DNA of 64,000 bases from Malachius bipustulatus (GCA_910589415.1 OU342638.1:33763579-33827578), one strand, 5' to 3'. Numbered from the stretch's first letter, positions 1 to 12,954 are shown. Numbers and translations: made by a program. Notes: a model not told the origin generated them from the letters alone.

Positions 1-870
1 ATAAAAGACGTTACAATAACGCAAAGTAGGTAAACGTAATAAGGGATGTTTTTCATTCCATGGATCAAAGCACAATTTTCCTTTCCCTATACGTCCCTCC
101 TCCTCCTCCTACCTATATACCTCCTGGCGCCCCTTAAGCAGAGAAACGTCAGTAAGACGTCTTTTTTTGGTAACAAGCCGAATCAGAATCAAAAACTTAT
201 TGACGTGAAAATGACGTCATAATGACAATTAAATGCCTCGTATCAAAGCCGTGATTAATTGACGTAAATAAAACTTCAAAATTGACGTTTAAACTTTCAA
301 ATTAAAGACGTAAATAATATAATGAGGGATGTCTTTCATTCCATAGAAGAATTAATTTTGAAAAAAATATTCTAAAATAACAGAGATAGAACAGATTGCT
401 CTCCAGAAAGCAGTACAACGTCATTTTTTTGGCATTAGGCCAAGTCGAACCAGAATCAAGAACTTATTGACGTGAAAATGACGTCGCAATGACGATGATA
501 CGTCACGTATCAAAGACGTGAATTATTGACGTAAAAAATACTTCAAAATTGACGTAAAAATATCAAATTAAAGACGCTATAATGACGTAGAAGACTTCAT
601 TCCATTGAAGAATAAATTTTTTTCAAATCCCATAGATAACAGAAATAGTCCAGAGTGCTCCCCAGGAAGCAGAGCAACGTCAGTAAGACGTCATTTTTTG
701 GTATCGGACCAAGCCGAATCAGAATCACGAACTTATTAACGTGAAAATGATGTCGTAAGAACGTTGAAATACCATACATAGAAAACGTGATTTATTGACG
801 TAAAAAACACGTCAAAATGACACATTAAAGACGTCACTATGACGGAAATGAAAGTAGCGAGGGATGTTTT
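1..870. repeat. TGACGT-rich tandem repeat, about 258-284 bp per unit
   Basis: Three similar units, probably cut off at the left edge of the window, start near 55, 339 and 597 with a CATTCCATNGAA-like box, and a partial fourth fades out near 870. Each unit carries many TGACGT/ACGTCA half-sites, including full TGACGTCA palindromes (for example near 213). Units are clearly diverged from one another. No coding frame of note was seen. TGACGTCA is the CREB/ATF consensus, but in an AT-rich repeat this may only be part of the repeat unit. Confidence 0.7.
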
Positions 871-1594
871 TCATTTAATATACCGCAAGGGCCCTAATTA
901 TAATAAAGTCTTTAGTAGATAGAAGATGATTAACTAATGTAATTTAATTGAATGGTCAAAAAGTTGGTTTAATCCGCTCAAAACATTTTCTAGCTCTGTG
1001 GTAATAATTGACCCAGCTAGAATGGTTCTGCAATGTGCAGTATGCCTAGTATGCAAATATTTATTTCTGCATAACATGCTAATTGAATTACTGAAGTTTA
1101 ATTTAAGTAATGATGAATGCCACTTGATATTCTCGGTAATGGCCTGATACTAGTTTGGTTTGATTGCCCAGAAAAAAAAAACGTAACAGAATATGCGGTT
1201 TCGTGTTTCTCTGTACGTGTTAATCTGCGCCCGTCTTCTTATTACCTACGAGTAGACGAGTTTACTTTTTTTATGAAACATTGTTCCTATTCATTAATGA
1301 TAATTATTTGAACGAAGTTATCTAAATCTTTATTGATTCCTGATACGGAGATATTTTATTACACGGGTCGTAGTCGTAAAAAAAGGTAATAAAATTTAAT
1401 GGAACGCTCTCAAATTTAAACCTCTTTCATCTTTCACGCGCACCTCTTATTTACCTACCTCTGATCTGATAATGTTGCTATACGACAGATACAATAATTG
1501 AATAGATTCGTTTATTAACTGTTCTTCTTCTTTATTCTTCTCTAAAATCTAGTCGTCTATTTTTGAAGCTTAAAATAACTCTAGAACGAAGAGA
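871..1594. other. AT-rich intergenic, nothing recognised
   Basis: No open frame of convincing composition, no splice-framed exon and no repeat beyond short A/T runs were seen here. Confidence 0.5.
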
Positions 1595-1602
1595 GGCTCT
1601 TT

Positions 1603-1985
1603 GGAGTGACGTTTTAAAACAGCCCCTGCGCGTGGGTAGTTAATGTAGGGTACCTGTATTACCGACACTACTGATAGTTAGCGTCAATGTCGGTAATACA
1701 GGTTCTTACCATAATTTGAGTAGTTTTGAAAGATACCAGAGGAAGATTCTTTATTTTTTTGAGAGTGCTATTAGAAAGTTAAATTTTAAAATGCTTTCTA
1801 ACGATGGTTAGTGTCAATTGCGCTCTGGAGTGACGTTTTCGAATAAGCGCCTGCGTATAGGTACTTAATTTAGGGTACCTGTATTACCGACATCGACGCT
1901 TACAATCAGTAGTGTCAGTTACCGACATTGATCACTGTCGGTAATAAGGGAGGTACCATAATTTGGGTAGTTTTGAAAGCTATTT
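1603..1985. repeat. two direct copies, 224-bp spacing, each with a palindromic core
   Basis: Two related segments begin with GGAGTGACGTTTT at 1603 and 1827. Each contains an inverted repeat, AGGGTACCTGTATTACCGAC facing its complement, at 1647-1703 and 1872-1958. This looks like a small MITE-type hairpin that was duplicated in tandem. Single arms of the same motif occur at 36153 and 59711-59731, so the family is dispersed. Confidence 0.65.
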
Positions 1986-4308
1986 AGGAAGATTATTGTG
2001 TTAATATGTTAATATAAATCTAAAAGAGAAAGAGAAATAAAAGAGAAGAGAATAAAAGAGACGACAATAAAGGTGGTACTGGTATTGGTACTGGTAGGAG
2101 AATTTATGATGATTGATAATAAAGCGACCTACTTATACGTACAATATGCGATAATAAATGCTTGCATGCATTCCGTTCGACCACAATGAGATTGTTATCC
2201 AGAAGTGGAACTTGCTTGTTGTCACCTGGTGGGTAAACGAACTTGATTAGTTCCTTGTGATAATATTTAATTTAATATTCATTATTGAGATAGAAAGCCT
2301 TCAGGACCATGTTTATTTATTTCTCTCGGCCTCTCGGCTGGCAGTACGATATGCGTGTATGTAGGTACGCCTTTGATTAGATCTGGGTCTTAATTCATAG
2401 CACCTGGAGGCGCTCGAATCGAGAGTTCAAGGGTTGAGAGGTCGCTGTGGATTATAAGATCTCCGGAGAAGGGGTGGACTGAAAATGTGACTTTTTTACT
2501 GGAACTTTTACTCAAATCTCCCGAAACGCCAGAAGGTCTTTCCATATGAGAAGAGTAGTGGTAAGGGTTCTCGTCATTTTGCTCCACATTTCTGAGAAAA
2601 ATTTGGGGTCTCCTCTTACCTTCGTAAGCTGTAAGAAGTGCCTCTTCAGAGTATTCTGAACGTCGAACACTTCCTCCGGTTTAGTTTGAACATGTTCACT
2701 AAGTTTTTTTTTTTGTCTGCAGCCTCCCAACACTTCTTTAAACCTTTCTGGGGTCATTTCTTGGTAGCCCCGATTAAAAGACCTTCCATCAGACCAAGTT
2801 CTTATAATCCACTAAGCTTTTTTCCAATAACCTGTTAGCTCGTTACCCGGTATTCCTGAACGGAACCCATCATCTGTGCCGTTTTCTGGTCAGCCAGCTC
2901 ACCACACTTGTGGACTAGCGGAGAGCGAATCCCAGATGCGAGTAACAGACCTCGAGATCCTGCAACAGGTCTTCTCTGCTCCTTGCTTTACCTCGCAGAG
3001 GCCTTCTGTTGTAGCGTTAAATTTGTGACGTATTGGGGCTGAATATTTCCCCTTTATCTCATCACTAACCCTTTGGGACACCGAAAACCTTCTCCCACGA
3101 AGTAGGAAAAAGGTGGCTCAGAATAACCGGAGGAGTCAGGTCAGGTGGCCGGCACTTTCTGGTCAAGATGTCAGTTTGGATGGTCTCCCTTCAAACTTGT
3201 TGATCTCCCCAGTTCTGGTCCAGTCAAATAAAGTCCTGCTTTTCCTTTCTGGGATGGGGGTATATTCTGTTCCCATATTTTTTCCTCTTGCTGAGGTAAC
3301 CTTATTAAGGTTTGAGATAGAGACCCTGGATACCTTAGTATGTTTCTGGTTTCACCCTGGATACCTTATCTGGTTCCTGGTAAAAAACGTTTCTCACGTT
3401 TAGTCTCTTTGTTATCCAAATTTGAAATGGTGCCAGTCCCAAAGAATTATTTAAACCTGTCGAGGGTCAGCCTGTAGGTGACGCGTTTTAGAAGCGATGT
3501 AACTTCTATTTAGAAAGATAACAGGCACGGGAAAGATAAAAAGGATAGATTTAGGTAAGAAAGGTGGGGCTTTCGCGTCGTAGTTCACATGTCTCGTACC
3601 TGGGCCTTTCTGTCCTTCCTTCGACGCCTTCTTCCAGGCCGTGTCGTAGTTGACGTCACTTCCCTGCACCAATGAGAGAGCCCCAATGTCACGCTACTTC
3701 CATCACGTGATTGTTTATTCGGTTCCAACTCATCGTATCTTTTATGCGTGCGCCGCATTTGCCAAACTGTCCTCTAGGGCTAAGGGTATTCGTCAAAGGT
3801 CTGTGAATTTATACGCGATATTTTTTAGAAAAAGGTCGCTAGGAGTTTTAGCTTGAGAAAACAATTGTATTTTTGATGTCTCTCGATCGATCGATCATTA
3901 CGTCTTATGTTATATGTTATGCATAATACTTTCCTGATTAGTATTCCCGAGAAAAACATAAAATTTCCGTCCATTAGAATGGAATTGCGACACTATGGTA
4001 ATGAGCAGGCCATTATTGCATTATTAGTGAGGTGGAATTAATAATTTAACAGTTCATATCGTGCTTCATTTAGATTCAATTTAGCTCGAAATCGTGCCTA
4101 GAAATCTCTCTAAAGTTAAGACAAACATCACATAATTCAGTCCCCAAAGATCACGCCGGTGTGACTAATTATGCTAAAGTGAAATTATACAGTTTCGGAT
4201 CATTTATCATTCGTTAACCAAAATATTCGGCTTGAATATTCATGAAAGTATATAAAATTATAATTATCATCGGTCTCGTAAAATAATAGAGAATAGATAA
4301 ACGAATAT
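1986..4308. other. intergenic, no gene recognised
   Basis: Contains short microsatellite-like stretches and a less AT-rich segment around 2400-3660 with several short frames (for example 2512-2757 minus). None of their translations matches a family I recognise. They could be decayed transposon sequence or isolated exons. Confidence 0.4.
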
Positions 4309-4314
4309 TTTATT
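4309..4314 (-). terminator. poly(A) signal AATAAA
   Basis: An AATAAA hexamer on the minus strand lies about 20 bp past the stop codon of the BSD-domain gene, a position suitable for a very short 3'UTR. Confidence 0.5.
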
Positions 4315-4334
4315 ACATTATCTCATCATCATCA

Positions 4335-5009
4335 TCAGAGAATCTCAAAATCATCATCATCATCGCGTTTCCTGTTCTCGAGCGCCAGCTTCTTATTAGT
4401 CTTCTTATTCATCTCTTCATAGGGATCTTCACCATCACCATCACTATCATTGGAGTAGTGGCTCCTCTTATTATTATACTCACAGATCAAATTAACGCGG
4501 TAGAAATAATTCCTCCAGAAGCTCTCCTCGCCAACAATTTTCGGCACGAGTTGATACCTCATCAGCTCCAATCTACTGTCCTCCCTGATCATAGCTAAAG
4601 CGGTCGGGAACAGAGATTCGTAACAAAACTTAAACTCGGCTCCACTGGGAGGGTTTCTTGTGAAATTTCTCTCATCCGCGGAAAGACGTAAACACTCCTC
4701 TTTCACTCTCTGATGAGCCGATTCCGGGAGGTGCTCCCACGGTAGGTTAACTTGAGGAGGGTTAGGTTTGTTGTTAATCTTACCAAAAGCAGTAAAATCG
4801 ATTGTATCTTTGAGACGTTGAGTCGTTTCTTGGAGGGTTTGCTTGACTCGTCGCACTGCGAAGAATAGTAACTTACTCAGCGCTCTCCACTTATTTGATA
4901 CCGTTCTAGTCTGGATCTGGAGTTTCTTATTGTTATCGTTCTGGCTTTGAGTTTCTTCAATGTTCGTATCTGTATCTAAATCCACATCCAAATCTGAGGA
5001 TGAATCCAT
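4335..5009 (-). CDS. BSD-domain protein, SYAP1/Sap47-like
   Basis: A 224-residue protein in one uninterrupted exon. The N-terminus (residues 1-25) is very acidic. Residues 38-76 look like an amphipathic helical region. Residues about 105-175 form a BSD domain, with LSADERNF, the PP-G motif, LVPK and the diagnostic FWRNYFYRV at 164-171. That last motif is characteristic of the synapse-associated protein family (human SYAP1, fly Sap47), which acts in Akt signalling and at synapses. The C-terminus is again highly charged (DDDDDFEIL). Human SYAP1 is about 350 residues, so this copy is short. It has no introns and a near-immediate poly(A) signal, so it may be a retrocopy or a small paralogue; the open frame and intact domain suggest it is still constrained. 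Start chosen at the first Met, directly before the acidic stretch. Confidence 0.85.
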   Translation of the reverse strand: MDSSSDLDVDLDTDTNIEETQSQNDNNKKLQIQTRTVSNKWRALSKLLFFAVRRVKQTLQETTQRLKDTIDFTAFGKINNKPNPPQVNLPWEHLPESAHQRVKEECLRLSADERNFTRNPPSGAEFKFCYESLFPTALAMIREDSRLELMRYQLVPKIVGEESFWRNYFYRVNLICEYNNKRSHYSNDSDGDGEDPYEEMNKKTNKKLALENRKRDDDDDFEIL

Positions 5010-5600
5010 TTTTTTTTATTAATCGAGTTTGACGTTTATATTTTAGGTGATCAGTCACACCGTGTCACATGATATGGTAGGTAATTGGATTTCCCCAACC
5101 TTCCATCCCTTTCCCTCTTTTCCAAAAAAAATGACTAATCTCATTACAATAAAGGCGAGTTTGCTTGTAAGTGCATAATGAATGAATAAGCAATTTAATA
5201 ACACACAAAGCGAGCGGCGAATCCATGAACCGTGGTAAACAATTCGCGAAATGTTGACATCGACACCCTTGGCTACGGTTTCTGAGTCACACGAGCATTA
5301 CAATAAGAAATCCGTCCTACCGTCAGAAAACAGCCTCTTTTCAATAACAATGGCAAATAAGGATAATAATAAGCGAGTAAAGGACGCAAGTTATTTATAC
5401 GTTGCCCATGGTTTCCATGTACTACAAAAGCGTGTGTGTGTGTGCGTTGTGTTGTGTAGTCAGGTGTATACGATGTAACTCATATGAGGACGACGTTGCC
5501 ACGCTCACATTTACATATCTGCTTGAATCCTGTTAAGGAATTAAGGCGTTGAACTGGAACTGGAACAGATGAATGAATGAATGAAGCTGGAGAAAAATTG
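5010..5600. other. upstream region of the BSD gene; microsatellites
   Basis: Presumed 5' flank of the minus-strand BSD gene. It includes a short GT-rich run near 5431-5455 and a TGAA tetranucleotide run near 5569-5585. No TATA box could be assigned with confidence. Confidence 0.4.
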
Positions 5601-8600
5601 TTACGTCATATCTTGATCGAACTTGGCGAAACTACACCGATGATTTTGACAATTTTGGCACATGTAAACCCAGTGGCTGTGCCAAGGTCCGGTCAGATCG
5701 AGTTTCTTTTTTGGGCACAAGAATTGGATTCTTGACCTGTCAACGTCGTCAAAAGAAACTTTCTTCCTTTCATAATATTTTCTTTTAAAGAAGTTGATAA
5801 AGTGAGGAATACTTCTTGAAATCGTTTCTTCTTCTTCTTTTTTTAATCCTTCTTTAGATATTGCTAATTTTCCTTCAAGTTCGTCCAGAAGGCGTTGCAT
5901 TGCTTGTCTTTTTTTTATAAACAGGATGTTATGAATTTTTTTTTTAATTATCATCTTCTTTTTTCTTCTTCTTCAAATATTTTCTGTTCCTCAAAAGACC
6001 GAAGCTATCACATCGCCAATAAATTTTTTCTCAACTTTGTTTACAGTACAAGCTATTCTCCTTCTCATTCTTCTCAAAATATTTCTTCACTTTCTTCTCT
6101 TGTTTTTATTTTTGAAGAACCGCAACCTGTTCAACTTTACAAACAAAAGAGATTATTTTGCCAGTTTTCAATTCTTGTTTCAAAAAAGTAGTCAGAACAG
6201 ACTGAATTCGCAAACTTATTAGGTCTTCTTCTTCTTCCTTTCCTACCTATCTTCAAATCGATCTTCCAAGACGCATCTGCTTTTCTAACGAGAGAGTTTG
6301 ATAATTTTTTTTTCTGGTTGCCAAACCCGAAGATAGTCTTCTTTTTCTTCTTTCCTAAATTTATTCTTCCTGTAAGAAATTACCTCTTGGCCTAAATTCT
6401 GAATATATTTACGCTTTCTTATCTTTTCTTTATAATATTCCGTTCTCTTCTTCAATTGTTTCTTCTTTATTCGTTCTTCATTGCTCATTTTCCATTCTTT
6501 ATAAAATTAAATTCTTAAGAAAATATGAAGATATGAGTAGGTAAAGGTGAGAAGGGATTATGCAGCCCCTTCGTGATCTTCACAAAATACCGTTTTCTTC
6601 TTTTTTCTTCTTTCTTTTCTCAATATTTCCTATTCCTAAAAAGACCGAAGCTTCCACACTGCTACTAAATTTTTACTCCATTTTTTTTAGAGTAAAAGCT
6701 ATTTTTCTTCACTTTCTTCTCTTTTTTCTCAAATTTGAAGATTGTTCAACTCTACAAACAAACGCATCATTTTGCTTATTTTTAAATAGTGTGAACAGAC
6801 TCAATTCAATAACTTATCAGGTCTTCTTCTTTTTTATTAAACATTTCTTCCTTTCCTATCTTCAATACGAACTTTCATGCTACATTTGATTTTCTAAACG
6901 AGAGTTTTATAATTATTTTTTTCTGGCTTACCAATCCTGAAGATAGTCTTCTTCTTTTTTTTTCTGTATAATATTATTCTCTTCTTCAATTGTTTCTTTG
7001 TTTTTTCTTCCTTTCTTCATATCCCGATTCTGTTAAGTAAATATGAAGACCATGGGTACGCGTATGGGGGAAGGGGTTATGCAGCCCCTTCTCATCTCCT
7101 TGAAATATCGATTTCTTCTTTTTCTGTCTTCAAGACGTCTGCGTTACTGTATGTATTAATTAAGAATGCGCTTTTCTACATAAAGAAGTAATCTAAAAAT
7201 GATCTTCCTTTGCCTGTTTTCTTCTATTCTATTTTCCTTCTCAGTCTTCTCGAAATATTTCTTCACTTCTCTTTTTTTTCTCAACTTTTGAAGATCCGCA
7301 ACCTGTTCAAATATTTTTAACAGGAGACTGATTTCTAAAACTTATCAGATCTTCTTCTTCTTCTTCTTTATTAAACATTTCTTCCTTTCCTATCTTTAAG
7401 TGGATCTTTCAGGACCGTCTGCTTTTATAACGTGAGAGTTTTATATGTAATTTATTTTTTCTGGTTGTTATTCCTGAAGAAAGTCTTCTTTTTTCTTTTC
7501 TTTCTTTCTTTCTTTCTTGTCTTCTACAAAATTTCCTCTTGACTTAAATCTGAATATATTTTTAGTTTATTATTTTTTCTTACTAATATTTCTTTCTCTT
7601 CTTCAATTAGGTATTGTTTCTTCCTTACTCGTTCTTCATTTCTTATTTTCCATTCTTCATTCCCCCATTCTGTTGACTGTTGAGCTAATATGAAGACCGT
7701 TGTCTTCATCGTGTCATTCCCGCCATCGTATGGTGGGAAGGGGTTGTGCAGCCCCTTTGTTATCTTCCTAAAATATCGATTTCTTCTTTTACTGTTTTCA
7801 AGAACGTCCACGTTACTGTATGCAATTAAAAATGTGCTTTCTTATTTAAAAAGGAGTAATCTAAAAATGATCTTTCTGTTCCTGTTTTCTCCTTTTTTTT
7901 CCTTCTGATTCTTCTCTTCGATTCCTCTGGTTCAGCGTTTGAAGATCTGTTCAACTTAACAACCTCGCGATTATTTTGCTGGTTTCTAATTTTATTTTCA
8001 AAATAATAGTCCGAACAGGCTGAATTCGAAAACGTATCGGGTCTTCTTTCTTCTTTTTCAAGCATTTCTTCCTTTCCTATCTTCAAGGTGAGCTTCCAGG
8101 ACGCATCTGAGTTTCTAACGTGAGAATCTTGTAATTTATTATTTTTTTCTAGTCGCCAATCCTGAAGATAATCTTCTTCTTTTTCTTCTTTCCTTATTCT
8201 TCATTGCTCATTTTACATTCTTCATTTTCCGATTTGGTTGAAAAAATATGAAGACTGGGTCAGGTATGGGGGAAGGGATTATGTCATCTTCTTAAAATAA
8301 CGGTCTCTCTTTCTTCTGTCTTCATTCTTGAAAATAATCTTCCTTTTCTCTTTTCTTCTTCTTCAAACATTTGTTCTGGATAAAATAAAGTGATCATCCA
8401 GCGCTCACATTATCAAGTTATTTTTTCTCATAACGAAGGTCACTTTTCTTCTAATTTTACTCACACCATTTCTTCACTTTCTCGTCCTAATTCTTTTTTA
8501 GATAAATTATTTTCTCCTTGATGCCAAAGCGCCTCAAGAATCTTTGGAACGGTACAAATTAATTCTTCTTGTTCCTTCGATGTTTATTCTATTTCTCTAT

Positions 8601-9000
8601 GTGTCAAGTTATTATCGATTTATTGGAAAATTTTTCTCTCAAATTTCAAATTTGCTCTCTTCTTCTTCTTAAAATATCGATTTCTTCTTTACCTGTATTC
8701 AGTCTCCCAAAAGCGATGCGTTTACATTGCCTTCAAATTCATCGGAACCATTGACCTTTCTTCTTTTTTCCAACATGTTTATTTTTTATTTATTTTGAGC
8801 TCAATCTGCTCTCAAATCCTTTTCTTCAAACTCTTATAGATCAAAAGGTAAACCTATCCAGCTATAATCTTCTCTCTAAAGTGTTTCTTCATTTTCTTCT
8901 CTTACGATAATTCCAAAATTCTCGATGTTTTCTTCTATCTAGCAGTCTTTTTCTCAAATTGATCGAGATCGTTGCTTTCTTATTTTTTTAATTGTTTCTT
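5601..9000. repeat. pyrimidine-rich (CTT/TTCTTC) degenerate tandem repeat region
   Basis: The plus strand is dominated by TTCTTC-type tracts for over 3 kb. Within it a longer unit recurs. A GCAGCCCCTT box appears near 6561, 7080 and 7749. A block with TTTCCT then TATCTTCAA then CTAACG(A/T)GAGAGTTT appears near 6240, 6850, 7390 and 8070. The units are therefore about 530-690 bp and heavily diverged. Small frames inside (for example 5601-5954 minus and 7524-7811 minus) follow the purine-rich composition of the other strand and are not credible genes. Confidence 0.6.
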
Positions 9001-9095
9001 TTGACAAGGTCCGGTCAGCTCGAAAATAAATTTTTGCAAAATCGGACCTTACAAAAAACAAATTAGAGCTGACCCGACTTTATCAAAGTGGACAT
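9001..9095. repeat. short palindromic element (MITE-like)
   Basis: The arms are TTGACAAGGTCCGGTCAGCTC on the left and AGAGCTGACCCGACTTTATCA on the right, separated by AT-rich sequence, making a roughly 95-bp imperfect hairpin. Related arms appear near 5683-5700 and at 34305-34440, so it is a dispersed family. Confidence 0.55.
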
Positions 9096-10449
9096 CGCAA
9101 AAACCTGACTGTAACTTATTGAACAGAATGACAATGGCAGCTCTGAAAGCCGTCACTGATGTCACCACAACACCGCCATCATGAAGGGAGATTTTCGATC
9201 AAATGATCAAATAAAAAATTCCACACACCGAGAGAAAAACGAGCGCGTTCGGCAACAACGTAGCTGGATCTTCTAGGCGCCAGGCCAACTCGATCCTGTC
9301 ATCCGTTTATGGTAAAACTGCGGATCAACCTTCGCGTCCGCTCATGGGAAAATAATTGAAATTACCGTTCGGATTTCTGAGGTCGATCTTGTTTCGGTAT
9401 TGGTAATATCCAAATGCGGCTTGTCGCTGCTGCGTATACAGGAACGCCCCGACGGTTCAATAACGATGATTCACGAACGCAAAGACATTACTCGATACTT
9501 TGCAATAATAATAACAACAATAATGATAATTGTTGTATTTTAGCAGGCGCAAGGTCTCTTGGGTTTTCTCTCTCGGTAACCTCATTGTCTTAGAGCAATG
9601 TCACATTAGGATCTAGTTGCCTTGGTTTTATTCGCCTCGTTACAGTGGATGGTTCGGTCGTGGCAACCTGTGCCGTGTCGTTTAATTATTGTTTCGTGGG
9701 TGGCAAAATAATGTCGATCCAAATTGTTGTTTTGTCCAGGAGCAGCATATATTTCCCTGGTCTTTCTTGATCATCAACCCATCTGCAGATTTTTCTTACA
9801 GCACGACTCGCTGCTCGCTCCTCGTTGTAATTAACTTCAATCAAAGTCTTGGAAGTCTTCCTTCCTGCTTCTTCATGAGTCTCCCCCTCACATTTCTATA
9901 TTTATTCCGCTCGGCTAAATCTCGATCGTTTCCAACGGTACCGATATAGGTACGTAGTGTTGTACGGGCAATTTCACAGTGGTTGGACTTCCGTTTTGAT
10001 GTTCTCTCCTCTAATATCCACTCGCTGTAATTGAATAATTGAGCGAGTAAATGTATGTGATCGCCGCATCAGTCAACTGCATTGACATGCATGGGCGCTT
10101 CGTTAGTCGACGCTGTAAAAGCTCTTCCTTCATGACGTCTTTGACCGTTCATGAGTGACGCGGGACGCTTTGTTCCTGGTCGCCAGCTTGCTATACTTCC
10201 ATAAAAGCAAGCGTACAGTTAACCAAGTACACATGTAAATGTTAGCGGTTTCCCACCGTCGGTAAAGTGATATATTTAATTCCCGGAATGCGGTAAATAA
10301 GAACATAAGAACGCTCTGCACTTTTACCTTTTCCGCCTTCTTTTCGTCATTATTCTTCTACTCCCGTTAGGTCGTTCTGGTTGCTTAAGGGAAAAAATCT
10401 CGAGAACAATGATATCTAAAGAATCGACGTAATTACCAGATGTCAAAAA
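9096..10449. other. intergenic, no gene recognised
   Basis: Mixed-composition sequence with short open frames only (for example 9689-9949 plus). None has a recognisable domain. Confidence 0.4.
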
Positions 10450-11345
10450 ATTGATTCTCGAGCTAACTCGATGCAGTTTTCGATCCAGGTCGTCCTTCTG
10501 GAGGACCTTAAAGGATCTCGAGCGCAGGCGTTTCTAAAGAATCGATAGAAATGTTATTATTGCCAAAATGCCACCAAAAACTGAAATCGGGCAAAATTAA
10601 AAATTGGAATCTCGAGACAATTAGATTCACTTTTCGCTCCAGGTCGTCCTTCTTGAATACCTTAAAGGATCTCGAGCACAGGCGTCTCTAAAGAATCGAT
10701 AGAAATGGTATTATTGCAAAAATGCCACCAAAAACTGAAATCAGGCAAAATTAAATATTGCAATCTCGAGACAATTAGATTCACTTTTCGCTCCAGATCG
10801 ATCATCTTGAGTACCTTAAAGGATCTCGAGCGCAAGCGTCTGTAAAGAATCGATAGAAATGTTATTATTGCCAAAATGCCTCCAAAAACTGAAATCGGGC
10901 AAAATTAAAAATTGGAATCTCGAGACAATTAGATTCACTTTTCGCTCCAGGTCGATCTTCTTGAGTACCTTAAAGGAGCTCGAGCGCAGGCGTCTCTAAA
11001 GAATCGATAGAAATGTTATTAGTGCCAAAATGCCACCCAAAACTGAAATCTCGCAAAATTAAAAATTGGAATCTCGAGACAATTAGATGCACTTTTCGCT
11101 CCAGGTCGATCTTCTCGAGTACTTTAAAGGATCTCAAGCGCAGGCGCCTCTAAAGAATCGATAGAAATGTTATTATTGCCAAAATGCCACCAAAAACTGA
11201 AATCAGGCAAAATTAAAAATTGGAATCTCGAGACAATTAGATGCGCTTTTCGCTCCAGATCGTCCTTCTGGAGGACCTTAAAGGATCTCGAGCGCAGGCG
11301 TCTCTAAAGAATCGTTAGAAATGTTATTGTTGACAAAATCCCAAA
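10450..11345. repeat. 154-bp tandem repeat array, about 6 copies
   Basis: CTCGAGACAATTAGATTC recurs at 10611, 10765, 10919, 11073 and 11227, an exact 154-bp period. A more diverged copy lies before these and a partial copy after. Each unit has two CTCGAG sites about 70 bp apart and an AAAGAATCGATAGAAATG block. Copies are highly similar in the middle of the array and diverge at both edges, the usual pattern for a satellite-like array evolving by unequal exchange. Confidence 0.85.
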
Positions 11346-12954
11346 AAATTTGAATTTTCAGGTCTTCAGAAACAGGTCTTTCTTCTTGATTGCCTGAAAG
11401 AGTTACCAGAATGTGATTATCGATTAAATGTATCTTAGAAACAGTTTAGAGTTAACGACCATCAAGGTAAATTTTTCCTCCTAAGAACCATTTCCAATAA
11501 ATATGACAAAATCTAAGTTTGCGTAACTTGCTGTATTGATCATTCCGATACCTTCATCTTGTCGCATTGAATGGATCGCGAGAACAAAGACCTCTAGAGA
11601 ATCGCCCGAAACGCCTTTTCTTTAGAAACGCCATGAATGGAAAACAAAAAGTCTCGTTATTAAAAGGGCTTTCTTTTCTTTTAGAGCAGTAATACCGTTC
11701 TAAAGATTATTAAAAGTTCCAGCTCCAGGAAAACCTCCTAAATGATGGATTACTAACAAAAAAATACAAATTATAGGTAGATCTTAAAACTCTTGAGGCA
11801 TCCAAGTACCTACGAACGCAACGAAATGAACTGTCGTTGTTGTTGTTGTTGCAACGTTGTTGCTGTTACAGTTTCACAATACGTAATTATCCCTGATTTA
11901 TGACTAATGTTATTAATCTGGGTGAAAATCGACACTCAAACGGTACATAATTGACGGAAAACACGAAGCGAGGCACGCTTCCTCGTCGCGATTCGCTCCT
12001 CGGGCTTTTCACCTCGCAATAAAAGGGAAACTCGGATAGAAAGTGTGGGCGGTCAAATCGGATTTTACATATTATTATAATGGAACGCCCGAGGATTTGT
12101 TTAAGACCAGATCGAATCTGGTTAAATAATGGCATTAATATTCAGAATAAGACTTGTTATTATTTATTTACTGACTGTGAGTACTTAATTGAAGGACTCT
12201 AAGACGACTAAGACTAAGACCAAGACTATGGAGCAGTGCCAGTGGCTCTCAACCTGTCTTGATAAGGTCAAATTTTGTGGTGTAACCCTGAAAAGAGTTC
12301 TGGAGCATGGTTGAATTACTGCAGACATGACGATATTGCCTGGAAGAAAACAACACAAAGCATTCCAATTATCTCAGCGTCAGTATTTTTACTCCTTTCA
12401 GATTATTGTACGTCCTGTCTGTCTGTCTGCTTTAGTCAAGATCTGGATCTGGAAGCAACTCATCGTATAATAGACACAACATAATATTTCTCGGATCCGG
12501 AATGCAATTACCGAGTATGTGCTTTGACATTTCGGAATGCGCGTAATAAATAATCTGCTGATATTTATTTAAGTACAGTGCGATCAGAAATAGAGTCATG
12601 CACGACACTTTATGCAATAATAATCATCGCCCGAGGAGCACCAACACCAAGACTGAAATAGCGAGTCCTAGATTTTCGTCTCAGTTCACACCATGTGGAC
12701 ATCGCTGAAAGTTCACACTGAAACAAATCAATAGGAGATTCTGCTAACAATGATTTATGGCGACCGCTTCTATCGGAACAGCGAAACATCATTAACTTCT
12801 AGCAGGAAAGTAAACATCGAGAGCTAACCATTAATAAGATTTGAATAATTTCGTCACAGATTGCGGTTCGTCGTGTTATTGTTTCCCATGCCAAAGTCGA
12901 GGGGACCAAATATTGCTTTTGATTTGTTTAATTTTAAATAAAAATGAAAAAAAA
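11346..12954. other. intergenic, no gene recognised
   Basis: Includes a short TTG trinucleotide run near 11834-11860. The frames present (for example 11887-12135 minus) carry no recognisable domain. Confidence 0.4.

Noticed and set aside
2512..2757. 81-codon minus frame starting MTPERFKEVLGG, considered as a transposase fragment
   Set aside because: The start recalls the opening of some Harbinger-type proteins, but the rest gives no support and upstream translation contains a stop.
5601..5954. 117-codon minus frame
   Set aside because: Most of it is Lys/Glu-rich translation of the CTTC tract; the rest has no recognisable motif.
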